A stretch of DNA of 14,491 bases, from assembly GCA_000496215.1 (NCBI GenBank), contig KI543216.1, positions 151,251 to 165,741 on the forward strand. The letters are read 5' to 3'. The DNA is from an uncultured archaeon A07HN63 (GTDB lineage Archaea; Halobacteriota; Halobacteria; Halobacteriales; Haloferacaceae). A program made the position numbers and the translations under genes. Shown here in pieces: positions 7,847 through 13,954 of this stretch; the first letter of the stretch is position 1; every line of letters begins with the position of its first letter. The notes beneath the pieces are model-generated. The model had not been told where the DNA came from, did not search any database, and saw nothing but the letters and a program-made list of their open reading frames with translations.

Positions 7847-7852
7847 TTAAGC
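7847..7852 (-). promoter_or_regulatory. TATA-like element for the RecJ-like gene
   Basis: The minus strand reads AGCTTAACA around 7845-7853, centred about 28 bases before the ATG at 7820. It shares the 95-base divergent intergenic region with the JAMM gene promoter. Confidence 0.45.
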
Positions 7853-7884
7853 TTGTTATCTCACTTGCCCCCACTTTCGGAACT

Positions 7885-7890
7885 CTTAGA
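7885..7890 (+). promoter_or_regulatory. TATA-like element for the JAMM gene
   Basis: CTTAGA lies 26-31 bases before the ATG at 7916, consistent with a leaderless mRNA. Modest sequence match. Confidence 0.4.
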
Positions 7891-7915
7891 TGGGCACCAG
7901 CACGACTAGTTTTCA

Positions 7916-8434
7916 ATGCGGCTGTTTCGTTCGAGTGAGATTCTCGGCATCGCTCGCGAGACCCTGCGGTTCGCACGCGAGGCCAGCGAAGACAGCCATC
8001 CAAACGAGTACATGGGGTTGCTCCGCGGCGAGGACGCCCGCAAATTCGATCTCGACCGCCGCGGGCAGGTCATCACCGACGTGCTGATCATTCCCGGCAC
8101 CGAATCGACACCACAGAGTGCGACGATGCAGTCGAATATGATCCCCAACGACCGCAAGGCCGTGGGATCGGTCCACTCCCACCCGAACGGCGTCCTCCAG
8201 CCAAGCGATACCGACAAGGGCACGTTCCACACCGGTGATGTCCACATCATCATCGGCGCGCCCTACGGTCCCGACGACTGGCGCGCCTTCGACAGCAGTA
8301 GCACCCCCGCTCGCTGGACGTGCTCGACGTCGACATCCCCGACGAGCAGTTCTTCGACTTCACGCAGGCCGATATCGACGCCGAACTGGCGGCCGAGGGC
8401 CGGTACCTCAGCGGGGACGACGAGCGATGAGTGA
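7916..8434 (+). CDS. JAMM/MPN (Mov34/PAD-1) metalloprotease, with apparent 3' frameshift
   Basis: As read, 172 residues. The MPN domain carries a full JAMM zinc-protease signature: E31 in NEYMGLLRG, then H87-S-H89-P, S97 and D100 in VHSHPNGVLQPSDTD. Haloarchaeal relatives (HvJAMM1) release ubiquitin-like SAMP proteins from targets, so a desampylase or related isopeptidase role is plausible. After about residue 130 the frame turns into an atypical Ser/Thr/Arg-rich tail. One extra base in the C5 run at 8304-8308 would restore an acidic tail containing RSLDVLDVDIPDEQFFDF and ending at TGA 8428-8430. That restored end overlaps the ribL ATG by ATGA. Either a sequencing error or a real recent frameshift; the catalytic core is not affected. 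Divergent from the RecJ-like gene. Confidence 0.85.
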   Translation: MRLFRSSEILGIARETLRFAREASEDSHPNEYMGLLRGEDARKFDLDRRGQVITDVLIIPGTESTPQSATMQSNMIPNDRKAVGSVHSHPNGVLQPSDTDKGTFHTGDVHIIIGAPYGPDDWRAFDSSSTPARWTCSTSTSPTSSSSTSRRPISTPNWRPRAGTSAGTTSDE

Positions 8435-8864
8435 GCCGAGCCGCGCCGTCGCACAGGGCACCTTTGACCTGCTGCATCCCGGACATATTCATTACCTCCG
8501 GGAGGCGGCCGACTACGCTGAGGAACTCCACGTCATCGTCGCCCGCGAATCCAACGTGACTCACAAGGCCGATCCGATCCTGTCGGCGGAACAGCGGTGT
8601 GATACGGTCGCCGCGCTCGGCGTCGTCGACGCGGTCCACCTCGGCGACCCCGAAGATATCTTCGTCCCCATCGAGCAGATTGCACCCGACGTGATCGTCC
8701 TCGGCTACGACCAGCACCACGACGCCGACGCGATCAGGGGGACACTGGCCGAGCGCGGGCTGGACTGCCAGGTCGAGCGCGCGAGTGGCCGCGAGCCGGC
8801 CCACGATGACGAGTTGCTCTCCTCGGGGGCGATCATCGACCGGGTTCTCGACCGTCGCGGCTGA
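8427..8864 (+). CDS. ribL: FAD synthetase (archaeal RibL, cytidylyltransferase family)
   Basis: A 145-residue nucleotidyltransferase that adenylylates FMN to FAD, cytosolic. Seen: GTFDLLHPGHIHYL (11-24) with the HPGH nucleotide-binding motif, VIVARESNV (37-45), LSAEQRCDTVAAL (52-64), VIVLGYDQHHD (89-99), and LSSGAIIDRVL (131-141), the counterpart of the ISSSxI motif. Its length matches archaeal RibL. The ATG at 8427 is chosen because the protein starts just before the conserved strand; the longer open frame to 8235 overlaps the JAMM coding region. The ATG overlaps the restored JAMM stop (ATGA), suggesting coupled expression. Together with ribH it is one of two flavin genes in the window, but in a separate unit. 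Confidence 0.93.
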   Translation: MSEPSRAVAQGTFDLLHPGHIHYLREAADYAEELHVIVARESNVTHKADPILSAEQRCDTVAALGVVDAVHLGDPEDIFVPIEQIAPDVIVLGYDQHHDADAIRGTLAERGLDCQVERASGREPAHDDELLSSGAIIDRVLDRRG

Positions 8865-8889
8865 GCGAAACCGGCTCCGATTGCGCCGG

Positions 8890-8911
8890 GAGCAACAGGT
8901 AAATCCTGCTC
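8890..8911. promoter_or_regulatory. wtpA promoter: TATA-like element inside an inverted repeat
   Basis: GGTAAATCC (8898-8906) places TAAAT 28-32 bases before the wtpA ATG. It is framed by an imperfect inverted repeat with arms GAGCA(AC)AGG and CCTGCTC. An inverted repeat over the TATA box could be a repressor site, for example for a ModE-type metal sensor, but that is inference and the repeat is short. Confidence 0.4.
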
Positions 8912-8931
8912 GGCAGGTGTAGTGGTGAGCA

Positions 8932-9870
8932 ATGACGACACAGCGCGGGTCGGGGGTGTCGCGCCGGAGCGCCCTCCGGACAGTCGGCGTGGCGGCCCTC
9001 GGCGGCGTGGCCGGCTGTGTGGGTGACGGCGCGGCCCCGGTGTCGCTGCTGTCGGCCGGCAGCCTCGCCCGCACCTTCGAGGACCACATCGGCCCCGCTT
9101 TCGAGGACGCAACTGGTCACCGACTTGACGGCGAATACTACGGCTCCAACGCCGTGATGCGGCGAGTCGAGGACGACCTCGCCGTGCCCGACGTGATCAC
9201 GAGCGCGGACGCGACGCTGCTCCGCGACCGCCTCTACGGGACGGTCACCGACTGGGACGTGGCGTTCGCGTCCAACAGTCTCGGAGTGGCCTACAACCCA
9301 GAGACGGCGGTCGGCCAGCGACTCGCCGACGGTACGCCGTGGTACACCGTCGCCGCCGAGAGCGAACCCGGCGTGATCGCTATTTCCGACCCGGATCTCG
9401 ACCCCCTTGGCTACCGGGCCGTCATGGCGTTCGAACTCGCCGCCGCCGAACACGACCTTTCGAACTTCCGCGAACGGCTGCTACAGCGGGTCTACCGGGA
9501 GCCAGCCGAGCCACAGCTACTGGCCGGTGTCGAGAGCGGGGGTCGGGCCGCCGCGATTGCCTACAAGAACATGGCAATCGAACACGGTCTCCCGTTCGTC
9601 GCGTTCCCGCCCGCCTACAACTTCGGTCGCCTCGCTCTCGCCGACCACTACGCGACCGTCGAGTACACCACCGACGACGGCTACACGGCCACGGGCCGAC
9701 CGGTGATCTACAACGCGACCGTCCATCAAGACGCGAGCAACCCGGCTGCCGGCCGGCAACTCGTTCAGTTCCTCATCGACAATCCGACGTTGCTCACAGA
9801 CACCGGGCTGACGGTCGGTCCGCAACTCCCGCGACCCCACGGCACGCCGCCCGAGGCGATCACGGTATGA
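8932..9870 (+). CDS. wtpA: Tungstate/molybdate ABC transporter substrate-binding lipoprotein
   Basis: A 312-residue extracytoplasmic binding protein of the WtpA/ModA type. The N-terminus has twin arginines (11-12), a hydrophobic stretch (VGVAALGGVAG) and a lipobox ending at Cys29, i.e. a Tat lipoprotein signal typical of haloarchaea. Family features: LLSAGSL after the signal, DVITSADATLL, DWDVAFASNSLGVAYNPE (anion pocket region), YKNMAIEHGLPFVAFP and VQFLIDNP near the end. It should capture tungstate or molybdate for molybdopterin or tungstopterin enzymes; which anion is preferred cannot be told. The 3' end overlaps wtpB by ATGA. First gene of a two-gene operon. Confidence 0.88.
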   Translation: MTTQRGSGVSRRSALRTVGVAALGGVAGCVGDGAAPVSLLSAGSLARTFEDHIGPAFEDATGHRLDGEYYGSNAVMRRVEDDLAVPDVITSADATLLRDRLYGTVTDWDVAFASNSLGVAYNPETAVGQRLADGTPWYTVAAESEPGVIAISDPDLDPLGYRAVMAFELAAAEHDLSNFRERLLQRVYREPAEPQLLAGVESGGRAAAIAYKNMAIEHGLPFVAFPPAYNFGRLALADHYATVEYTTDDGYTATGRPVIYNATVHQDASNPAAGRQLVQFLIDNPTLLTDTGLTVGPQLPRPHGTPPEAITV

Positions 9871-10682
9871 GTCGGCTGTCGCTGTCCCGACTGCGCGGCA
9901 CTGGGTCGTCACCTGAACTCCTCGTGCCGACGCTGCTGGGTGGACTGTTCGTCTGCTATCTCGCCGTCCCCTTCGTGGCGTTCGTGAGTCGCACGGGCGT
10001 ATCGAACGTCGTCGCCGGACTGTCGACGCCGGAGGCACAGGCCGCCGTTCGGAACTCGCTGCTCACCGCGCCGGTAGCGACGCTCGTGGCGACGACGCTG
10101 GGCGTCCCGCTGGCCTACGTGCTCGCCCGGCGGTCGTTTCCGGGAAAGCGACTCGTCGAGATACTGGTCGTGTTGCCGCTGGTCGTCCCGCCGGTCGTCG
10201 GCGGGGCGATGTTGCTCACCGCTGTCGGGCGGTTCACACCGGTCGGCGCGGCCGCAGCCGCTGCCGGGATTCCGCTGACCGATAGCCTGCTCGGCGTCGT
10301 GCTGGCCCAGACGTTCGTCGCCGGGCCGTTCGTCGTCATCACCGCGCGAGCCGGGTTCGCGGCGGTCGACCGACAGTTCGAGGAGGCCGCCAGATCGCTC
10401 GGTTACGGGCCGCTGGCGACGTTCCGGCGCGTCTCGCTGCCGCTGGCCCGCGGGACGATCATCGCCGGCGTCGTGCTGACGTTCGCCCGGGCGCTCGGGG
10501 AGTTCGGCGCGACGCTGATGGTCGCCTACAACCCGCGGACGATGCCGACCCAGATCTGGGTCGACTTCATCGGCGGCGGGATCGACGCGATCATCCCGCT
10601 CGGCGTCGCCCTGCTCGCGGTCGCAATCGTCGGCCTCACCGTGATCCAGCGGTTCGGCCAGCTGCCGGCGCTGATCGAGTGA
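9867..10682 (+). CDS. wtpB: Tungstate/molybdate ABC transporter permease
   Basis: A 271-residue permease with about six transmembrane helices (first about 19-41). The EAA loop that contacts the ATPase is clear at about 172-191 (FEEAARSLGYGPLATFRRVSLP). ARALGEFGATLMVAYNP (208-223) is typical of ModB/WtpB/CysT permeases. The ATG at 9867 overlaps the wtpA stop (ATGA); the open frame running back to 9339 is a shadow within wtpA. It needs a nucleotide-binding subunit (WtpC/ModC), which is not downstream: the next gene is convergent after 18 bases. Confidence 0.93.
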   Translation: MSRLSLSRLRGTGSSPELLVPTLLGGLFVCYLAVPFVAFVSRTGVSNVVAGLSTPEAQAAVRNSLLTAPVATLVATTLGVPLAYVLARRSFPGKRLVEILVVLPLVVPPVVGGAMLLTAVGRFTPVGAAAAAAGIPLTDSLLGVVLAQTFVAGPFVVITARAGFAAVDRQFEEAARSLGYGPLATFRRVSLPLARGTIIAGVVLTFARALGEFGATLMVAYNPRTMPTQIWVDFIGGGIDAIIPLGVALLAVAIVGLTVIQRFGQLPALIE

Positions 10683-10700
10683 GCGGTCACCATCACCCGC

Positions 10701-11378
10701 TCATCGAAGAGAGTCCAGCGCATCGCGCCCTTCGAGCAGCCGGTAACACGGGCCAGCCAGTAGCAACACGCCCGCGGCAGTCAGCCCGATCAGGATCCAC
10801 GGATCGACCTCGCCGGTGAGGCCACGCTGCTGGAGGCGGCTCAGCGAGTGGCCGGCCACCACGCCGAGAACGGCCCACGGTAGTTCGCCGACCGCGGTGC
10901 TGGCCAGAAACGGTCGGAGCCGAACCGCCGTCGCGCCCGCGCCGACAGAAACGAGGTCAGAGGGAATCGGCAGCAGTCGCGCGCCGATCAGCCCGCGCAG
11001 GCTCCCGGTTTCGGCCAGCAGCTGATTGCCCGCCGCCGTCACCCGACCCTCGGTAGCGGTGTGGCCACCGAACCAGTACGGCGGCAGGCTCGTCAGCACG
11101 ACCAGCGCGAGCGCAAGCGGCAGCCCCCACGGCCCGTAACCGTAGCCGACCGCGACCGACAGCGCCGTCGGCGGCCACGCAATCGCCGGGCGGAGGATCG
11201 TGGCGACCGCCAGCAGCAGGCCGTACTGGAGCGGCCGCGTGGCCACAGCGTCGGCCCACGCGAAGGCGGCCGCCGGCGTGACCTGCCACGTCACAGCACC
11301 GAGCACGAGGACCGTCAGGACACCCGCGGTGAGCCGGCGGCGACGCTGCATGGTCGTGGGCGGTTCCGCGGTCGGCAT
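10701..11378 (-). CDS. TVP38/TMEM64 family (VTT-domain) membrane protein
   Basis: A 225-residue membrane protein with several hydrophobic segments (about 17-40, 52-64, 70-100, 158-177, 192-210). The core stretch GARLLPIPSDLVSVGAGA (132-149) matches the conserved RLxPxPxxLxxxxAG region of VTT/SNARE-associated (DedA-related) proteins. Relatives elsewhere have been linked to lipid scrambling or transport; the haloarchaeal role is unknown. Start ATG at 11378; an alternative ATG at 11351 (MQRRRR) would give 216 residues, and AT-rich sequence near 11379-11385 could serve it as a TATA box. Convergent with wtpB. Confidence 0.82.
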   Translation of the reverse strand: MPTAEPPTTMQRRRRLTAGVLTVLVLGAVTWQVTPAAAFAWADAVATRPLQYGLLLAVATILRPAIAWPPTALSVAVGYGYGPWGLPLALALVVLTSLPPYWFGGHTATEGRVTAAGNQLLAETGSLRGLIGARLLPIPSDLVSVGAGATAVRLRPFLASTAVGELPWAVLGVVAGHSLSRLQQRGLTGEVDPWILIGLTAAGVLLLAGPCYRLLEGRDALDSLR

Positions 11379-11452
11379 ACGTATTGTGATCGACTACCGA
11401 CGATCTGTGGTGAGTACACCGGGGTCGGAGGCAACCCTCGACGCATCGGTCG

Positions 11453-11458
11453 TTTTTT
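11453..11458 (+). promoter_or_regulatory. T6 TATA-like element for the small acidic protein
   Basis: A run of six T lies 26-31 bases before the ATG at 11484. It fixes the start of this small gene, because the open frame itself extends far upstream. Confidence 0.55.
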
Positions 11459-11483
11459 GTGGCTCACCCGTGGCCACCTCAGT

Positions 11484-11663
11484 ATGGGATTCGGAAGCTA
11501 CGATGAATCCGAGCAGAAAGACCAGGACGTAGACGCCGACGACAGCGAGGGTGTGAACGTCCACGAGAACGAACACGAGGGCGAGGTGTCGTTCGAGTCG
11601 GAGGCCGACACCGACGACCTCATCGATCAGCTGTCCGACATGAAAGACGGCGGCGGCGACTGA
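11484..11663 (+). CDS. Small acidic haloarchaeal protein (DUF5786-like)
   Basis: A 59-residue highly acidic protein starting MGFGSYDESEQ and ending DDLIDQLSDMKD, a pattern I recognise from a Halobacteria-specific small family (DUF5786, from memory). No catalytic motifs, signal peptide or membrane segment. Function unknown. The start at 11484 is supported by the family N-terminus and a T6 element about 28 bases upstream. It stands as a single-gene unit between the TVP38-like gene and the winged-helix gene. Confidence 0.82.
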   Translation: MGFGSYDESEQKDQDVDADDSEGVNVHENEHEGEVSFESEADTDDLIDQLSDMKDGGGD

Positions 11664-11733
11664 CGCCACTCGATAGCCGGAGCCGTTCTTTCTCGTCCGC
11701 TGGGCTTCGAGTCGGCGAGAGAGTTCGCAGAAC

Positions 11734-11739
11734 AATTAT
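11734..11739 (+). promoter_or_regulatory. TATA-like element for the 11765 gene
   Basis: AATTAT lies 26-31 bases before the GTG at 11765, which supports that start and a leaderless mRNA. Confidence 0.5.
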
Positions 11740-11764
11740 CAGCGCTGCCGGCGAACCCGCGGTC

Positions 11765-12193
11765 GTGACCGACGACGAACCGGCAAAGGCGAGCGAGGCG
11801 GCCGCGGACACCGACACAGCCGTGCCGCAGAGCCGGGACGAGAAGATCGAACTCGGGATCGAACTGCTGGCCACCATCGAACACGATGACCTCCCGCTGT
11901 CGGCCGCTATCGACCGACTCGAAACCGTCACCACCAGCCCGTCGCTGACGCGTGAAATCCTCGATACCGCCGAAAAACGCGGCGTGATCGACCGCGAGGG
12001 GTCGCGGCTGCGGGTTCGCCGCGGCGGGGCGTTCGTCCGTTTCGAGAGCGATGTCGTCGCCCGCGACGGCGAGTTCGAGTGCCGTCGCTGTGGGGCCGGG
12101 CTCTCGACGGGGCACTTCATCCAGTTCGACGCCGGCGAACTCGGGCCATTCGGCTCCGAGTGCATCAAGAAGGTCGTCGGTCGCGAGGAATAG
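11765..12193 (+). CDS. Haloarchaeal protein with winged-helix-like region and C-terminal zinc-knuckle-like motif
   Basis: 142 residues, GTG start. A variable acidic N-terminus (1-24) precedes a mostly helical segment (25-88) with the look of a winged helix: LGIELLATIEHDDLPLSAAIDRLE, TREILDTAEKRGVIDRE, then strand RLRVRRG. The C-terminal part has CRRCG (C106, C109), H117 and C133 (SECIKKV), a plausible single zinc site. I associate it tentatively with a Halobacteria-specific family (DUF5830). It might bind DNA or RNA, but no function is established from the sequence. Convergent with the PH-like gene, 21 bases apart. Confidence 0.78.
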   Translation: MTDDEPAKASEAAADTDTAVPQSRDEKIELGIELLATIEHDDLPLSAAIDRLETVTTSPSLTREILDTAEKRGVIDREGSRLRVRRGGAFVRFESDVVARDGEFECRRCGAGLSTGHFIQFDAGELGPFGSECIKKVVGREE

Positions 12194-12214
12194 CTCACCG
12201 GGCGCGAAACGCAG

Positions 12215-13330
12215 TTACCGACCGCGGCGGAGTTCTTCGATCAGCGTCTCCAGGAGTTCGGTCTGTCGCTCCAGCTTTCGTTCCTGCCGTTCGACCCGCT
12301 CGACGAGGACGTCGATCTGTTCGGCGACGCTGTCGTCCTCGACCGGGCCCGCGGACTCGAAGCCGGACTCCTCGAAGCCACCGGCTGGCTCGTCGGCTGT
12401 CGACGCCGCAGCCCCGCCGTCTGCGGCCCCCGACTCGGCGGTGGTCGCCGCGACGGCGGCCTCGCCGCCGGAGTCCGCCGTCGAGTCGGTAACCGAATCG
12501 TCACCCTCGCCGATCGAGGCGGCCAGCGACTCGTCGGACATGGATTCGGGGTCGTCGGTCGACGCCGCCTCGGTCTCGCCCGATGGCTCGCTGAGGTCGT
12601 CCGGATCGGTGCTGAGCGGGTCGAGTCCGGCGCCAAAATCGAGGGTGTCGTCGCCCTCGCTGTCGCCGCCATCGCTGTCGCCACCCGCATCGGTGTCGGC
12701 ATTCGGTTCGATCTCGTCGACACTCTCGACGCCGTGGTACTCACAGACCGCGCCGACGATGGTCTCGCGGACGGCACGAACGTCGTCGTTCGGGGCTTTG
12801 AACCGTTCCTGCCGACCGCCGTGGGTAATGACAATCGAGGTGGCGTGCGTTCCTTCCTCGAAGTCGATATCGGTGACACCGTCGTAGCCGAAGGTCTCGA
12901 AATCCTCCGTCCAGAGCGCGCCGCCGATGTGTTTGACGATCTGGTCGCTGGTGACGACGAGCGTGAGGTCGCTGAACCGGAACGTCTTGAGAACGGTCTC
13001 GCCGGGATCGGTCACACCCGCGGCGTTCAGAATCCCCGCGAGAATCGGATGGATCGCGTCGTCGATGTGGCTGGCCGGCAACGAGAGCGTCTCGCTGCCG
13101 TCGAGGCCGTAGTCCAGCGTGAGCTTGGCCTTGCGTCGACCGACCGACAGCGAGAGCCGCTCGGCGTCGTGGGGGACGGCTTCGACGGCCTCGTCGGACA
13201 GCAGCCCGTCGTCGCGGTAGACGAGCGTTCGGCTCGGCGTGACGACGAGGAGATCCTCGCCGCCGAGGGGGACCTCCGCGACGGCTGGCTCGCCGTCCAG
13301 CTCGGCGTCGAGTACCTCGGGAAGACTCAT
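12215..13330 (-). CDS. Haloarchaeal protein with two PH-like beta domains, acidic linker and C-terminal coiled coil
   Basis: 371 residues. The N-terminal half looks like two beta-rich repeats (about 22-90 and 112-198), each with a (D)LLVVT/LTLVVT strand, a TLVYRDDG or IVKHIGG turn and an alternating strand pattern, resembling bacterial/archaeal PH-like domains. Residues about 205-333 are a low-complexity Asp/Ser/Gly/Ala/Glu linker. The last about 35 residues (SVAEQIDVLVERVERQERKLERQ...) form a heptad coiled coil, so it probably oligomerises. No signal peptide or membrane segment. I do not recognise a characterised relative. Start ATG 13330 is chosen over the in-frame ATG at 13357 because a TTTTAT box at 13356-13361 overlaps the latter and lies 26-31 bases from the former. 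Confidence 0.82.
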   Translation of the reverse strand: MSLPEVLDAELDGEPAVAEVPLGGEDLLVVTPSRTLVYRDDGLLSDEAVEAVPHDAERLSLSVGRRKAKLTLDYGLDGSETLSLPASHIDDAIHPILAGILNAAGVTDPGETVLKTFRFSDLTLVVTSDQIVKHIGGALWTEDFETFGYDGVTDIDFEEGTHATSIVITHGGRQERFKAPNDDVRAVRETIVGAVCEYHGVESVDEIEPNADTDAGGDSDGGDSEGDDTLDFGAGLDPLSTDPDDLSEPSGETEAASTDDPESMSDESLAASIGEGDDSVTDSTADSGGEAAVAATTAESGAADGGAAASTADEPAGGFEESGFESAGPVEDDSVAEQIDVLVERVERQERKLERQTELLETLIEELRRGR

Positions 13331-13355
13331 TGTGGGTTGGTGGGAGTGGTGGCTC

Positions 13356-13361
13356 ATAAAA
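13356..13361 (-). promoter_or_regulatory. TATA box for the PH-like/coiled-coil gene
   Basis: The minus strand reads GGTTTTATG; TTTTAT is 26-31 bases before the ATG at 13330. It overlaps the upstream in-frame ATG at 13357, which rules that ATG out as the usual start. Confidence 0.55.
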
Positions 13362-13463
13362 CCGGCTGTCTCTTTGTGCCGGCTGCAGTCGGGTGATTGG
13401 CTGAAACGTGCCGGCCACCAGCCCGAGAAATCGCGTGCCGTGAATCCGATGGAGATGAGAAGG

Positions 13464-13470
13464 TTAAAGA
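13464..13470 (+). promoter_or_regulatory. Likely TATA element for tRNA-Met
   Basis: TTAAAGA begins 32 bases before the first tRNA base (13496). A second AT-rich element, TATATG at 13483-13488, lies too close to serve as TATA unless transcription starts inside the tRNA. Confidence 0.45.
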
Positions 13471-13495
13471 CCGGGTTCAGGGTATATGTGGGTGC

Positions 13496-13647
13496 GGCCG
13501 GGTGGCTTAGCTGGACATAGCGCCGCACTCATAGGGTTACCGAGATTCGGTGCGGTTACCGCCTTGGAAGCGTCCGCTCCCATGAGGCCTGCCGAGCCTC
13601 GTACCTGGGATATGCGGAGATCGTGGGTTCGGAGCCCACCCCGGCCA
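13496..13647 (+). tRNA. tRNA-Met (CAU), elongator type, with a 78-base intron
   Basis: Exon 1 is 13496-13533 and exon 2 is 13612-13647. The acceptor stem GGCCGGG pairs fully with CCCGGCC (13640-13646), discriminator A13647; CCA is not encoded. The anticodon stem CCGCA (13523-13527) pairs with TGCGG (13613-13617). The anticodon CAT is 13530-13532. The T stem GTGGG/CCCAC encloses TTCGGAG. G1-C72 and the anticodon stem lacking three consecutive G-C pairs indicate elongator rather than initiator. A CAU tRNA-Ile with agmatidine is a less likely alternative; the elongator tRNA-Met of haloarchaea is known to carry an intron at this site. Confidence 0.93.
13534..13611 (+). other. tRNA intron at 37/38 with bulge-helix-bulge splice motif
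   Basis: Directly visible BHB: a 4-bp helix (13528-13531 with 13606-13609) between two 3-base bulges, 13532-13534 and 13610-13612. Cutting after the second base of each bulge gives exactly the intron 13534-13611. The helix continues with 13535-13537 against 13603-13605. Inside are short hairpins: ACCGA/TCGGT (13539-13551), GCGG/CCGC (13552-13562) and GAGGC/GCCTC (13584-13600). The 8-base GGTTACCG occurs twice (13535, 13554). No box C/D guide motifs are seen. Confidence 0.85.
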
Positions 13648-13726
13648 TTGATTGCGGGTTTACCTACAGTCACCAGAGCATTCGCTGTCGGTCGACTCAA
13701 ATCATAAAGACAGGCGTGTCGCTTCG

Positions 13727-13909
13727 TCAGACCGGTCGGTCGCTACCGCTGGTGCCAAAGAGGTAGGTGCCGATAGTCAGCAGCACAGCAGCGGCGACGA
13801 GAATACCGTACGCCAGCAGACTCTGCCCAAGCGTCAAACCGGGGATGAAGAGTACCACCCCGACGAGAAGCAGTGCGATGCCGGTGCCGGATTGATTCGG
13901 GATATCCAT
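13727..13909 (-). CDS. Small two-helix membrane protein
   Basis: 60 residues from ATG 13909 (MDIPNQSGTG) or 64 from GTG 13921. Two hydrophobic segments (about 9-22 GIALLLVGVVLFIPG, and 31-47 AYGILVAAAVLLTIGTYL) joined by a short Gly/Leu/Gln turn, with a short polar C-terminus. No recognised family; small proteins of this type are common in haloarchaea. A CTCAAGA element about 27-33 bases upstream of 13909 slightly favours that start. It is 45 bases downstream of the DUF1684 gene on the same strand and may be cotranscribed with it. Confidence 0.6.
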   Translation of the reverse strand: MDIPNQSGTGIALLLVGVVLFIPGLTLGQSLLAYGILVAAAVLLTIGTYLFGTSGSDRPV

Positions 13910-13954
13910 GTGGCTCGTCACTGCGAACGCAACCGTCTTGAGCGTTCTGCTCCG

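Noticed and set aside
7821..8003. N-terminal extension of the RecJ-like frame
   Set aside because: It crosses the divergent promoter and overlaps the JAMM gene; the added residues have no family resemblance.
9339..9866. N-terminal extension of the wtpB frame
   Set aside because: It is out of frame within wtpA and Arg-rich; the real permease begins at the ATGA overlap.
12051..12887. 278-codon plus-strand open frame rich in Ser/Pro
   Set aside because: It is antisense to the acidic Asp/Ser linker of the PH-like gene and overlaps the winged-helix gene; composition is the mirror of that linker.
13357..13357. Upstream ATG (MSHHSHQPT) for the PH-like/coiled-coil gene
   Set aside because: The TATA box TTTTAT overlaps this codon, so the mRNA most likely begins downstream at or near 13330.
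13534..13611. Box C/D guide RNA inside the tRNA intron, as in haloarchaeal tRNA-Trp
   Set aside because: No RTGATGA box C and no CTGA box D can be found; only ATGAGG and CCGAG, which do not fit.
13464..13707. Short open frames on both strands over tRNA-Met
   Set aside because: They overlap the tRNA and its intron and have no protein features.
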